The notes: generated by a model from the letters alone, not told the origin. A stretch of 46,464 nucleotides of DNA from Methylococcales bacterium (GCA_003584865.1 QVQE01000054.1:1-46464); one strand, 5' to 3'; positions 27,507 to 35,889 are shown, numbered from the stretch's first letter. A program made the numbers and translations.

Positions 27507-28415
27507 TCATTGGGTGACGGTATGTGCCTCAGTATCAAATACAGGCGGTGTATAAGGGACATTATCCGTTGATTTTTCCTGTTTATAATTAGCTACGATA
27601 GCTTCAGCTTGTTGAGGATCTTTAAACTGCCACAGGCCTTGTAAGACTCCATCAATAATTGTAGTATGTACTGCTTTTTCAATCGCTTCCAATACCGCCA
27701 GTTGCGCGGGTTCGTTACTGGTAAAGCCGGTTTCAACTTCCAGTAAATCTTTTAACGCCACAAACTTGAATACGCTTAAATCTACTTTGATTGAGAAAAT
27801 AGTTTTAGTCGTATCAACGGATTGTAAGATCTGCCCATTTTGTACAGAGACCGTTCTTAAGTAAATACTGACCGAATCACGTTGAAACTCGGTATCGCCA
27901 CCGACTCCCAAATACTTTGCACCAAAGCCACCGGTGAGTGAGTTGCTTTGATAAGAAATAACCCCGCCTTCCAGGATGAGCGGTGAATATAATAAGGGTG
28001 GTAAGCTAGGGGCAGGTTTATCGCCACTGTATTGTTGACGAGTCTGTTGAATGATTTTTCGTTCGTTTAATAAATTAGCAATCGATTCCCGTTCTAATAC
28101 CGTAAACCACTGACCATTACCAGCTTCTTTTAAGGCTTTGATCAACATGGCCGTGGCGCCTTGAGTAACGGCGGTTGAATAGGTAATGCCGGTGTTTTCT
28201 TTGTATTGACCCGTTTGATCTTTAAATTTATAGATCGTCAACACAATTTTTTCTTTAGGTGGTGGCAAACTGCGCAAATCTTGCGTCACTTGCGTGACAT
28301 AACCTAAAGAGGCTTTTGAAGACGGTATGGGTTGAATTTTGCTGCTACAGGCCGTCATTAAGAATATTGATAACAGTAATAAGCGGTAAATTGTTTTTAT
28401 ACAATAAGCGTTCAT
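27507..28415 (-). CDS. csgG: Curli secretion channel CsgG
   Basis: The outer-membrane lipoprotein pore that exports curlin subunits (nonameric in E. coli). 302 residues, with lipobox LMTAC and Cys at 23. Conserved CsgG segments are KIVLTIYKFKDQTGQYK, YSTAVTQGATAMLIKALKEA, WFTVLERESIANLLNERKII, ILEGGVISYQSNSLTGGFGA, and SVSIYLRTVSVQNGQILQSV. E. coli CsgG has 277; the extra residues here are at the C-terminus after GLWQFKDPQQ. It overlaps csgF by four bases. Confidence 0.95.
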   Translation of the reverse strand: MNAYCIKTIYRLLLLSIFLMTACSSKIQPIPSSKASLGYVTQVTQDLRSLPPPKEKIVLTIYKFKDQTGQYKENTGITYSTAVTQGATAMLIKALKEAGNGQWFTVLERESIANLLNERKIIQQTRQQYSGDKPAPSLPPLLYSPLILEGGVISYQSNSLTGGFGAKYLGVGGDTEFQRDSVSIYLRTVSVQNGQILQSVDTTKTIFSIKVDLSVFKFVALKDLLEVETGFTSNEPAQLAVLEAIEKAVHTTIIDGVLQGLWQFKDPQQAEAIVANYKQEKSTDNVPYTPPVFDTEAHTVTQ

Positions 28416-28807
28416 GGCGTAGTAGTCATAGAGTTTAAATCCAGGGTGACAAGTACTACGTCGGTCGTCTTGTTAATGATACTGACAGTATTATTGGTAG
28501 CATCAGTTACCACCGTATAATCACTCGCAGCATTAGTTACAATATTCTGTGACAGTGTGCTCAGCATTTGGTTAATGATGTTGGCCTGAAGTATTTGCTG
28601 GGGTGTTTTAGCGGCAGGGGGGACATAGCCCGTTGACCCACTCACTGTAAAGCTGTTTTGTGCGTTGGCGTTGGCTAAGAGTGGCGTGCCATTCAGTGGG
28701 TTGCCACCAAAATCGGGGTTAACAAAGCCATGAGTTAACTCACCCGCAAAACTTTGCGAGCCACACAGTATACACAGACTGAATATCAAATTTTTATACA
28801 TGGTCAT
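28412..28807 (-). CDS. csgF: Curli assembly factor CsgF
   Basis: 131 residues with a signal peptide (MTMYKNLIFSLCILCGSQSF, cleavage before GELTH). The mature N-terminus GELTHGFVNPDFGGNPLNGT is the conserved CsgF segment that inserts into the CsgG pore. In E. coli CsgF sits at the outer mouth of the pore and helps attach the nucleator. It overlaps csgE by four bases at the front and csgG by four at the end, so the three are translationally coupled. Confidence 0.92.
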   Translation of the reverse strand: MTMYKNLIFSLCILCGSQSFAGELTHGFVNPDFGGNPLNGTPLLANANAQNSFTVSGSTGYVPPAAKTPQQILQANIINQMLSTLSQNIVTNAASDYTVVTDATNNTVSIINKTTDVVLVTLDLNSMTTTP

Positions 28808-29190
28808 AATCCTTGTAGTTCTTTAGAAATTAAGGCTTCTTGTACAATCACTTCAATGACTCTAGCGACTGCCGCTGCGACTAATTCACTGATACGATCG
28901 GCTTGTGGCGTAAGAATGGATTCAAATAATACGGTATCATTCATGCTGACAATAATAACTTTGCGGTATAAATCATTGCGTTCACTAATAACGATATTTT
29001 CATTTGAGTTCAAAGAACCAAAGAGCTCATTAAATGAGTCATAAAACTCATGTCCGCCTTTGGTCAGGGTTTCATCAATCACCAGGCCGGTAATAATGAA
29101 ATTATTATCATCCTCTTTGGGTTCGTTTGAGAACACTAGAGTACTATAGCTTAATAGTAAGACAATAATGACTTTTCTTAGCAAATACAT
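28804..29190 (-). CDS. csgE: Curli assembly factor CsgE
   Basis: 128 residues, periplasmic. A hydrophobic signal peptide (LLRKVIIVLLLSYSTLVFSN) is followed by the CsgE domain: FIITGLVIDETLTKGGHEFY DSF and SERNDLYRKVIIVSMNDTVL. In E. coli CsgE caps the CsgG pore and gives it substrate specificity. It is the first of the csgE-F-G trio, after the 293-residue curlin gene by 58 bases. No strong ribosome site is seen. Confidence 0.92.
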   Translation of the reverse strand: MYLLRKVIIVLLLSYSTLVFSNEPKEDDNNFIITGLVIDETLTKGGHEFYDSFNELFGSLNSNENIVISERNDLYRKVIIVSMNDTVLFESILTPQADRISELVAAAVARVIEVIVQEALISKELQGL

Positions 29191-29248
29191 AATAATGATT
29201 CGGTAAACCCTAAAAAAGGGCGGGGTACCACCCTTTCAGTGAGTTAAC

Positions 29249-30130
29249 TTATTGTTGGGTTATTGTTGCAGTATTGTCATAACCTGATTGCCTTACATTA
29301 ACAATATCATTGATACTGTTACCGCCACTGACATCTTGATTGATAGTGGCTATGTTCTTAGAACCACTCTGATTGACAGTGACTACATCGTATTCATTAC
29401 CCCCTTGAACAACAATCACACTATTGTTATCGCCATCGTTTTGATTGATAGTAGCAGTATTATTACTATTGTATTGAGAAATATCGGCAGAATTGTTTCC
29501 GATGACCGATGTAGATGCTTGACTTAGGTTGATAGTGTTGTTATCTCCTGTTTGAGAAACTTTAGCGGTAGAGGCATTACTATAAGACTGGTCAATACTA
29601 GCGGTGTTGTAATTGCCTGATTGAGAGAGTGTGGCGAAGCCAGCGCCACTATAGCTTTGATTAATGGTAGCAATGCCATTATTACCGGTTTGGTTGATCG
29701 CTGCAGAATTTGTTTCATTCTGAAACGTTTGATTAATAGTAGCAGCAGAACTGGTGCTAGACGTTTGATTTATAGTTGCATCAGAATGAGTGTTAGAAAC
29801 AGCATCCGAGGCTTGGTGTATTGCTGCGCTATTGCCATTACTATTCCCTATTTGGGTGATAGTGGCGGTATCTCCACCATTGGAATATCCAACACCAAAA
29901 TAATAATCTTGATTTATGGTGGCCGAGTTTGTAGAGCCATTTTGGTCGACTTTAGCCGTGTTAGAATCTGTCGCCTGGGTTATATTGATAGCGTTTTTAT
30001 CCCCGGCCTGTTGTGTAGTAGTAATCGTATTGTAACTACCGGACGTATCGGTGGTAACGGTATTATCTGCCCAGACTGCGGTGGAGCATAACACTGCGCT
30101 GATGGTGAATACTAACGGTTTAATTTTCAT
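29249..30130 (-). CDS. Major curlin-repeat amyloid subunit (293 aa)
   Basis: The first gene of the reverse-strand curli operon. The signal peptide MKIKPLVFTISAVLCSTAVW (cleavage after WA) is nearly the same as that of the 384-residue paralogue. About 21 Gln-ended strand segments follow (TATINQNDGDNNSVIVVQGG, FATLSQSGNYNTASIDQSYS), equal to about ten curlin repeats. The conserved end is RQSGYDNTATITQQ. AAAGGAT precedes the ATG. A major CsgA-type subunit is likely. Its stop lies about 58 bases before csgE with no clear terminator, so csgE-F-G may be read through at a lower level. Confidence 0.88.
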   Translation of the reverse strand: MKIKPLVFTISAVLCSTAVWADNTVTTDTSGSYNTITTTQQAGDKNAINITQATDSNTAKVDQNGSTNSATINQDYYFGVGYSNGGDTATITQIGNSNGNSAAIHQASDAVSNTHSDATINQTSSTSSAATINQTFQNETNSAAINQTGNNGIATINQSYSGAGFATLSQSGNYNTASIDQSYSNASTAKVSQTGDNNTINLSQASTSVIGNNSADISQYNSNNTATINQNDGDNNSVIVVQGGNEYDVVTVNQSGSKNIATINQDVSGGNSINDIVNVRQSGYDNTATITQQ

Positions 30131-30965
30131 AGTTTGATCCTTTAGTTTGGTTGTGTTGACAGTTTATTACGTTTTTTAACAGTATAGGTGAGTCAATTGA
30201 CCCTTAAATGTATTATTATCGTTATTGCCCATAGAAGAAAACTTGGCTAATAATTGGATAGCTAGTCATGTGCCTATGAGTGAATAAACTATTTCATCGT
30301 TTAATTAAAGTAAACGAATAACGCTTATACCTTAAAATATCAAACCAATCTTTAGCTTGCCACAAATGTAGTGTTTAAATGTCTAGTAACAATAATAATA
30401 TGGTTAATTTCTCTTTCGAGAATTTAGCATGTTTTATAGGTAAATACAAATAAAATTATGCTTGATATTGAACCGATGGCGTCAGCGTAAACTTAAATAT
30501 AACTTTAGCTGTTATTAAAGAATAATCCCTATCCCTCAAGGATTTCACTCCCAAAAAGCATCCAATAGCTTCACACACACCATCGATCGAGTTGACGTAA
30601 CTCATAGAATACTTCGTAAGACCGCACCCATTACCGCGAATGAGTACATATATGCTGTTTCTGCAAAGCATGATTGTTTTTTTTGCAGGTATTATCTAAC
30701 AATCAAGCGTAGCACCGGTTACCTGTAAGCAAAGCATCTGTGACTTGCAAGCACAGCATCAGTGACCTGAAGAGAAGAGGGGGTGAAAACGTCTTGTCTG
30801 CACCCTTGCTTGGTTGAGCTGTATTCGATGCCTTTAGCGTGAGTATTATATGCACTGCGTCATCGTATTGTATGAGGCACCACAACCTATTGGATGTGCT
30901 GTTAGTCATGGTGCCTTCATTTATTGCAAAGTATCGAGCAACCCCGACCCTTTTGTATCGACAGC
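30131..30965. other. 835-base gap upstream of the curli operon
   Basis: No gene I can support. The part next to the curlin gene must hold the operon promoter, but I could not fix a -10/-35 pair. A small hairpin TTCTC-GAGAA lies near 30410. Two ORFs in the track (30456-30671, 30703-30909, both reverse) lack start signals and protein character, and the second is mostly the 22-base repeats. The gap could hold a degraded gene or regulatory DNA. Confidence 0.5.
30707..30772. repeat. Three imperfect 22-bp tandem repeats
   Basis: GCGTAGCACCGGTTACCTGTAA, GCAAAGCATCTGTGACTTGCAA and GCACAGCATCAGTGACCTGAAG follow one another without spacers. They share GCA-x-x-GCATC-x-GTGAC-TG. There are too few units and no spacers, so this is not CRISPR. 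It lies between the Ig-domain gene and the curli operon. Confidence 0.65.
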
Positions 30966-33236
30966 TTATAGGCCGTTATCAATAATTAAGGTCGTTGCCG
31001 TTGTTACACCGTTCAAGACATAACCTTTTGATACCTGTACGTTATATCCATTACGAATTGCCTTCGTTAAGCCAGTCCAGTTTCCTTTCCATGTAATGCT
31101 GGCACAAGCAGGTACTGTCACAACCGTTTTTCCGATGGTTACGGTAGTGCCCGATACCGCAGTGACTGCGCCTTGCACACCGGCATACGTTTTAGCACCC
31201 GCAGGTATTGTACATGAACCCGCTATACCCGCTATAACAGGTGCAGGATTTACTACAATTGAAAGCGTAGTAATGTTGTACTTGTTTTTTTGTGCGTCAG
31301 TCACTGAAATGGCAACAGGGAAGGTACCACTTACTGTAGGTGTTCCACTGATTGTAGTGCCATTGAAGGTGACACCTTTAGGCAATGTTCCCGTTACGGC
31401 AATCGTATAGGGAGACCAGCCACCCTTCGGTGCAATTATATAGGGACCAAACGCAGTGTTAATCTGCACACTGGTAAAGGCAGGAGCGGTTAATCTAAGT
31501 GGCAAACTGACACTCATGGTATTGGCTAAACAAAATTGATTAGCAGCATCCATCTGACCACTGTAGGTAACCAACTGCCCCGCCGCAAATGCGCCAAAGG
31601 TTAAGCCGGGGGCAAAGGTTGTATTGGCTTTAGGTGCATAATAGACACTGATGCCGCCTTGAGCCAAACCACCACTAATATCAAGCCAGAACTTATTGGC
31701 AAATGAAATGACTGAGTTTGTTCCACTGCAAGCAGCAGCAGGTGTAACTACGCTTAAATTTGAACTGGCAATAGGGCTTAATACTCCCACACTGTCTGTT
31801 GCGGTAAATGAAAGTGTGACGATACCCACAGCGGTTGGTTTGCCAGAGATTAAACCTGTGGTTGATAAGGTAAGACCCGCAGGCAATTTGCCACTGGTTA
31901 AGGCATAAGTAAATGGCGCATCACCACCTGAAGCCGCTAATGAATAATTATACATAGCACCCGCCGTCGCATTCGGTAAAGTCGCAGTAAACACGATGGC
32001 AGGATCAGTGACCTTCATCGGGGTTGTGGCTGTCACCGGTGATGCACCATTCGATACGTCAGTTGCTGTTACAAGTACATTGAAGGTTCCAATTTGAGTA
32101 GCCATGCCTGAAACAGTATTATTAGCAGGATTGAAACTTAAGCCGTGCGGTAATCCTGTCACCGTCACATTAACAGTATCACCCGCATGACCCGGTGTAA
32201 CCGATATTATTTGTTTGTAGGTAACACCAGCAACCGCATCCGGTAAGGAATTATTAATAGCAGGTGCAACAGGAATAACGGCAGCCGGTACAACACCATC
32301 AAGATTAACAGCTGCATTTTGGGCACCTTGATAATCACCTTTACTGACATTAGGATCTAAGTCAAGTGCTTCATGGGTTTGAGGATCAAAGCGGCCTTTG
32401 TACGAGTAAATTTCAAAACGATAAACAATTGACTTGGCACCTGGATCAGGTGCAACACCCGTTAAATCAACTTTTCCTGAACCATTAGGATTGCCTGAAT
32501 CATATTGCAATAACTGCCATTCTGTTTGCGTGTTTTGCCCCAATTTAATGGCCGCATTTTCAGCAACTAAATCTTCTACCGCAACATTGTAGCCATAACC
32601 GGTCGCGGTTACTTTGTACCATTTAGGCTCACCGAATTCCCATGCCTGTGGAACAGGCGCAATCTTAATAGCAGGTACTGGAATTTGAGGTGCAGCAGGT
32701 TGTGCTACTACAGCAGCCGGAACAGCCCAGGACGTGCTGGGAATATTCGACACCGAACTGACCAGTGTTGAAGAAGAAGGTGATGTTTCTAATAACCACT
32801 CATAATCAACTGAGGTTGCAACGACTGAGGTGGATACACCGAAATGATCGCAGGGATAAGTGGTCGTATTGTAGTTTTTATCACCCAAAGGCCAACAGCT
32901 ATCAGTAGGGGCTACTGCCAGTGTGCCACTTTGAGTGCCAATAGGCCAAGCGTTTTTAGTGGGGTCAAAAGTTGCCTGGTAAGTCACATCAACATAGGAC
33001 ATATCAGGTGCATCCGTTACCGTAGGTACGCCGTAACGTTCCATGGTCGGCCAGCGATTAGCAGCACCGAATAGGGATGTAATCTCAGAACTGTGTAAAC
33101 CATGTAGGCGAATATGAAATCCGTGAGCTGTTTTGCCCGTATCATTGATGACATCAAAATTTTCTACGGGGCCAAAGGTAGTTGCGTTTGCTGACATTGT
33201 CATCAGCATACTGACTGTTAAAAGAATTTTTTTCAT
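30966..33236 (-). CDS. Large secreted protein with Ig-like (He_PIG) domains
   Basis: 756 residues with a Sec signal peptide (MKKILLTVSMLMTMSANATT). Residues ~20-310 form an unrecognised β-rich region with FDVINDTGKTAHGFHIRLHG. Three He_PIG/putative-Ig modules follow, at about 325-415, 415-500 and 590-675, shown by phrases such as GLPHGLSFNPANNTVSGMAT, GKLPAGLTLSTTGLISGKPT and GTLPKGVTFNGTTISGTPTV. Between the second and third is a Cys-bounded segment, and the end (GAVTAVSGTTVTIGKTVVTV) resembles small OB-like DUF5666 strands. No membrane anchor or sorting signal is seen. An adhesin or matrix protein is plausible. GAGAGA lies before the ATG. Confidence 0.8.
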   Translation of the reverse strand: MKKILLTVSMLMTMSANATTFGPVENFDVINDTGKTAHGFHIRLHGLHSSEITSLFGAANRWPTMERYGVPTVTDAPDMSYVDVTYQATFDPTKNAWPIGTQSGTLAVAPTDSCWPLGDKNYNTTTYPCDHFGVSTSVVATSVDYEWLLETSPSSSTLVSSVSNIPSTSWAVPAAVVAQPAAPQIPVPAIKIAPVPQAWEFGEPKWYKVTATGYGYNVAVEDLVAENAAIKLGQNTQTEWQLLQYDSGNPNGSGKVDLTGVAPDPGAKSIVYRFEIYSYKGRFDPQTHEALDLDPNVSKGDYQGAQNAAVNLDGVVPAAVIPVAPAINNSLPDAVAGVTYKQIISVTPGHAGDTVNVTVTGLPHGLSFNPANNTVSGMATQIGTFNVLVTATDVSNGASPVTATTPMKVTDPAIVFTATLPNATAGAMYNYSLAASGGDAPFTYALTSGKLPAGLTLSTTGLISGKPTAVGIVTLSFTATDSVGVLSPIASSNLSVVTPAAACSGTNSVISFANKFWLDISGGLAQGGISVYYAPKANTTFAPGLTFGAFAAGQLVTYSGQMDAANQFCLANTMSVSLPLRLTAPAFTSVQINTAFGPYIIAPKGGWSPYTIAVTGTLPKGVTFNGTTISGTPTVSGTFPVAISVTDAQKNKYNITTLSIVVNPAPVIAGIAGSCTIPAGAKTYAGVQGAVTAVSGTTVTIGKTVVTVPACASITWKGNWTGLTKAIRNGYNVQVSKGYVLNGVTTATTLIIDNGL

Positions 33237-33403
33237 GGTGTTATCTCTCTCGTGTTATAACAAATTGATTTCACACCTTTTGCATACAACTGCATAGATC
33301 ACGGGTGTTTAATAGGTGTTATAATACAAGATAATTAAAGCTAACATATATCTATTTTAAAAAATAGGGTAAATTGCAGATTAAGGGAGGAAAGGAAAAT
33401 AAG

Positions 33404-33832
33404 ATGACAAACAAAATGATAAACAGACTGGTACGTTTAATTAAATTAGCCATCAAGTGGGCGCCAAAAAAGATCGTATTACGGGTCGCTAACTATAAAC
33501 TCAAAGGCATTGCAGACGTTAAGGATTATGCGGTAGATCTTGATGCTAAAACCGCTTATGCGCACATCCACTTATACGGTGAAGCCGAGTCGATTGAAGT
33601 GTGGGTAGAAAACTTTGGCATCATAATCGATGAGGACTCTTATAAGTTTATTCTTCAACAGGCTAAGTCTAATAAGCCTTGGCTTAATAACTCCTTTGCT
33701 TTTATTCTTGGGAAAGCCTGGAAAATACCTGTTATTCCACAATTGACTCCCTTTATGCCTCTGGCGTGTGCCTTGTTAAAAACAGAGGTTCCAGTGCAAA
33801 AAGTGACGGGTTACATTGAAAGTAGCCGTTGA
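33404..33832 (+). CDS. Hypothetical protein, 142 aa
   Basis: The start is the internal ATG with AGGAAAGGAA upstream; the track ORF begins ten codons earlier. 142 residues, basic at the front (MTNKMINRLVRLIKLAIKWAPKKI). A compact domain follows, with AYAHIHLYGEAESIEVWVEN and a hydrophobic part IPQLTPFMPLACALL. No signal peptide. The amphipathic basic front could bind membrane. I do not recognise the family, though the middle part reads like a short β-sheet domain. It precedes carA by 130 bases. Confidence 0.65.
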   Translation: MTNKMINRLVRLIKLAIKWAPKKIVLRVANYKLKGIADVKDYAVDLDAKTAYAHIHLYGEAESIEVWVENFGIIIDEDSYKFILQQAKSNKPWLNNSFAFILGKAWKIPVIPQLTPFMPLACALLKTEVPVQKVTGYIESSR

Positions 33833-33868
33833 ATCACTAGCAGTTTTAATAATTGTTAATGACCAAAG

Positions 33869-33877
33869 TGATATAAT
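33869..33877 (+). promoter_or_regulatory. Extended -10 promoter for carA
   Basis: TGATATAAT is a perfect extended -10 element (TGnTATAAT). No good -35 stands 16-18 bases upstream, which extended -10 promoters tolerate. It is the only strong promoter candidate between the hypothetical gene and the carA start, and implies transcription from near 33884. Confidence 0.65.
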
Positions 33878-33888
33878 TTTGTATATTG

Positions 33889-33942
33889 ATGGGGTTTGAT
33901 TTTTTATAGCGGGATGAACACTTAACGGTTCATCCCGTTTTG
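33889..33942 (+). promoter_or_regulatory. carA leader: mini-ORF and terminator hairpin (putative attenuator)
   Basis: A six-codon ORF (ATG GGG TTT GAT TTT TTA TAG, MGFDFL) ends at the base just before the arm CGGGATGAAC (33910-33919). That arm pairs perfectly with GTTCATCCCG (33928-33937), with an eight-base loop and TTTTG after it. A full intrinsic terminator thus sits between the promoter and the carA start 20 bases later. A U-rich leader with a stop at the foot of a terminator is the layout of UTP-sensing attenuators such as pyrBI. The mini-ORF has no clear ribosome site, so the mechanism is inference. Confidence 0.6.
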
Positions 33943-33961
33943 TCTATTTGAGGTAAGTTGT

Positions 33962-35086
33962 TTGGCTAAGTCTGCATTATTAGTGTTAGAAGATGGAACT
34001 GTATTTAACGGTGTATCAATAGGTGCTGACGGTTGTTCTGTAGGCGAGGTCGTTTTTAATACTGCGATGACCGGGTATCAAGAAATTCTTAGCGATCCTT
34101 CTTATGCGCAGCAAATTGTGACCTTAACGTATCCACATATTGGAAATGTGGGTACTAATAGCGAAGATGATGAGTCAGCAGGTGTTTTTGTCAGCGGCTT
34201 GGTGATTAAGGATTTACCAATTCTAGCCAGTAACTGGCGCAGTGAAAAAACCTTGCAACAATACTTATTCGATAACAAGGTAGTGGCTATCGCTGATGTT
34301 GATACGCGAAAACTAACGCGCTTATTACGCGATAAAGGGGCACAACGAGGTTGCATTATGGCAGGGGATTCTGTTTCTGTGGAGACTGCCACATCGGTAA
34401 TCGACGGTTTCCCAGGCTTAAAAGGCATGGATCTCGCCAAAGAAGTGACCGTTGCAAGATCTTATGAATGGACTGAAAACATTTGGAACTTAGAAGACGG
34501 TCATACCCAAGGTCAAAACTTAACGAAGCATGTCGTGGCTTATGACTTTGGTGTTAAACGTAACATTCTTAGATTATTGGTTAATCGTGGCTGTCGAGTG
34601 ACGGTTGTTCCTGCGACTACGTCTGCTGAAACAGTGTTGGCTCTGAAGCCAGACGGGGTGTTTCTATCCAATGGCCCGGGTGATCCAGAGCCATGTACTT
34701 ATGCGATTGAAGCCATCAAAACGATTCTAGAAAGTAAAGTCCCAGTGTTTGGCATTTGTTTAGGTCATCAGTTATTGGCTCTTGCTAGCGGTGCAAAAAC
34801 TGAAAAAATGAAGTTCGGCCATCATGGAGCGAATCACCCTGTGCAAGAAATTGCCACAGGTCGCGTGATGATCAGTAGCCAAAATCATGGTTTTGCAGTG
34901 AATGAAGCCAGTCTACCCGATAATGTAGTCGCCACGTATCGCTCGTTATTCGATGGAAGTTTGCAGGGGATTAAGCGTACTGATTGCCCTGCGTTCAGTT
35001 TTCAGGGACATCCAGAAGCCAGTCCAGGTCCGAATGATGTGGAAGGGTTATTTGATGAATTTATTGGGTTGATGGCTGATCGTTAA
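33962..35086 (+). CDS. carA: Carbamoyl-phosphate synthase small subunit
   Basis: The glutamine amidotransferase subunit that supplies ammonia to CarB for carbamoyl phosphate, used in pyrimidine and arginine synthesis. 374 residues. The N-terminal domain begins [20 protein letters not shown]; the class I amidotransferase triad lies in [20 protein letters not shown] (catalytic Cys) and [13 protein letters not shown] (His, Glu). The start is TTG, with GAGG eight bases before it; no ATG fits. carB is not adjacent here but 1.3 kb downstream, after three or four accessory genes. Confidence 0.95.
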   Translation: MAKSALLVLEDGTVFNGVSIGADGCSVGEVVFNTAMTGYQEILSDPSYAQQIVTLTYPHIGNVGTNSEDDESAGVFVSGLVIKDLPILASNWRSEKTLQQYLFDNKVVAIADVDTRKLTRLLRDKGAQRGCIMAGDSVSVETATSVIDGFPGLKGMDLAKEVTVARSYEWTENIWNLEDGHTQGQNLTKHVVAYDFGVKRNILRLLVNRGCRVTVVPATTSAETVLALKPDGVFLSNGPGDPEPCTYAIEAIKTILESKVPVFGICLGHQLLALASGAKTEKMKFGHHGANHPVQEIATGRVMISSQNHGFAVNEASLPDNVVATYRSLFDGSLQGIKRTDCPAFSFQGHPEASPGPNDVEGLFDEFIGLMADR

Positions 35087-35089
35087 ATT

Positions 35090-35665
35090 ATGACTGCCCT
35101 GCAAAGGCTCGTTCATTTATCGGAACAGGAATATCTGGCAGCTGAATTGACTGCTGAGTTGCGTCATGAATATGTTGACGGGCAACTGTATGCAATGGCT
35201 GGTGCGAGTGAGCGGCATAACCGTATCAGTTTAAATGTCGGCTTTCATCTTCGTGCAGCGGCACGCGGTGGGCATTGTGGCGTGTTTGTCAGTGATATGA
35301 AGCTGAAAATAGCTTGGCGTAACGCTTATTATTATCCTGATGTGATGTTAGTTTGTAATGCGCAGGATAAAGGCGAATATTATAAGCAACAGCCATGTTT
35401 TATAGCTGAAGTCTTGTCGTCCAGCACTGCCAGTATAGACCGTCGTGAAAAGTTATTGGCTTACCAGAAAATACCGGGTTTACGTTATTACTTGCTGGTT
35501 AGTAGCGAACAAAAACAAGTTGAATATTTTGTTCGAGATGCCCAGGATGAATGGCAAACGGCATTGCTAGAGGCTGATGAAACACTGGCTATTGACTGTG
35601 ATTCGTTTCATGCAGTTTTGAGTTTAGCCGATATTTATGAGGATGTGGTGTTTAACAATGTGTAG
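35090..35665 (+). CDS. Uma2 family (DUF820) endonuclease-like protein
   Basis: 191 residues with the Uma2/DUF820 pattern: a front SEQEYLAAELTAELRHEYVDGQLYAMAG (the Tyr/Glu-rich start), then the PD-(D/E)xK-like core. The core residues are YYPDVMLVC (Asp) and FIAEVLSSSTASIDRREKLLAYQKIPGLRYYLL (Glu, then Lys). Uma2 proteins are common in cyanobacteria and some proteobacteria; their true substrate is not established. Its ATG lies three bases after the carA stop, so it is likely cotranscribed with carA. It has been inserted between carA and carB. Confidence 0.85.
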   Translation: MTALQRLVHLSEQEYLAAELTAELRHEYVDGQLYAMAGASERHNRISLNVGFHLRAAARGGHCGVFVSDMKLKIAWRNAYYYPDVMLVCNAQDKGEYYKQQPCFIAEVLSSSTASIDRREKLLAYQKIPGLRYYLLVSSEQKQVEYFVRDAQDEWQTALLEADETLAIDCDSFHAVLSLADIYEDVVFNNV

Positions 35666-35694
35666 TGGGTGGGGCATATTTCGGGAAATGAGAC

Positions 35695-35823
35695 GTGACA
35701 AATTTTATAATCGCGATGACTGTTTTCCTGTCTATCGTAGGAATAAGTGTAGTCATTTGGTCTATTGTTGATAAAAGACATAAATACTATAATCGAAGAA
35801 ACTTTCATAGGTCGTTTAAGTAA
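35695..35823 (+). CDS. Putative 42-aa membrane microprotein
   Basis: Below the size limit of the ORF track. A GTG start, with GGGA eight bases upstream, opens a frame of 42 codons. A single hydrophobic helix (FIIAMTVFLSIVGISVVIWS) is followed by a very basic tail (KRHKYYNRRNFHRS). The profile of a small single-span membrane protein is clear, but no homologue is known to me. The reverse-strand ORF over the same DNA has no such pattern. It may be part of the accessory cassette with Uma2 and HicBA. Confidence 0.45.
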   Translation: MTNFIIAMTVFLSIVGISVVIWSIVDKRHKYYNRRNFHRSFK

Positions 35824-35889
35824 TGAAGTAATAATTGACCCTATAGCCATTTATATAGAACTGTAATCCGATATATTAACCAAAACATC

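Noticed and set aside
25029-30091. Several forward-strand ORFs opposite the curlin genes (25029, 25518, 25782, 29288, 29621)
   Set aside because: They are antisense shadows of repetitive curlin coding DNA, with monotonous Ile/Thr/Ser composition and no ribosome sites.
30456-30671. Reverse ORF of 71 codons in the curli upstream gap
   Set aside because: No ribosome site or recognised motif, and its composition looks random. It cannot be supported as a gene.
30707-30772. Short tandem repeats as a CRISPR array
   Set aside because: Units abut with no spacers, are imperfect, only three, and no cas genes are near.
30703-30909. Reverse ORF of 68 codons covering the 22-bp repeats
   Set aside because: Its C-terminal part is only the translated tandem repeat; no other protein-like feature.
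35635-35850. Reverse ORF of 71 codons between Uma2 and HicB
   Set aside because: The forward frame has a ribosome site and a clear membrane helix; the reverse frame has neither.
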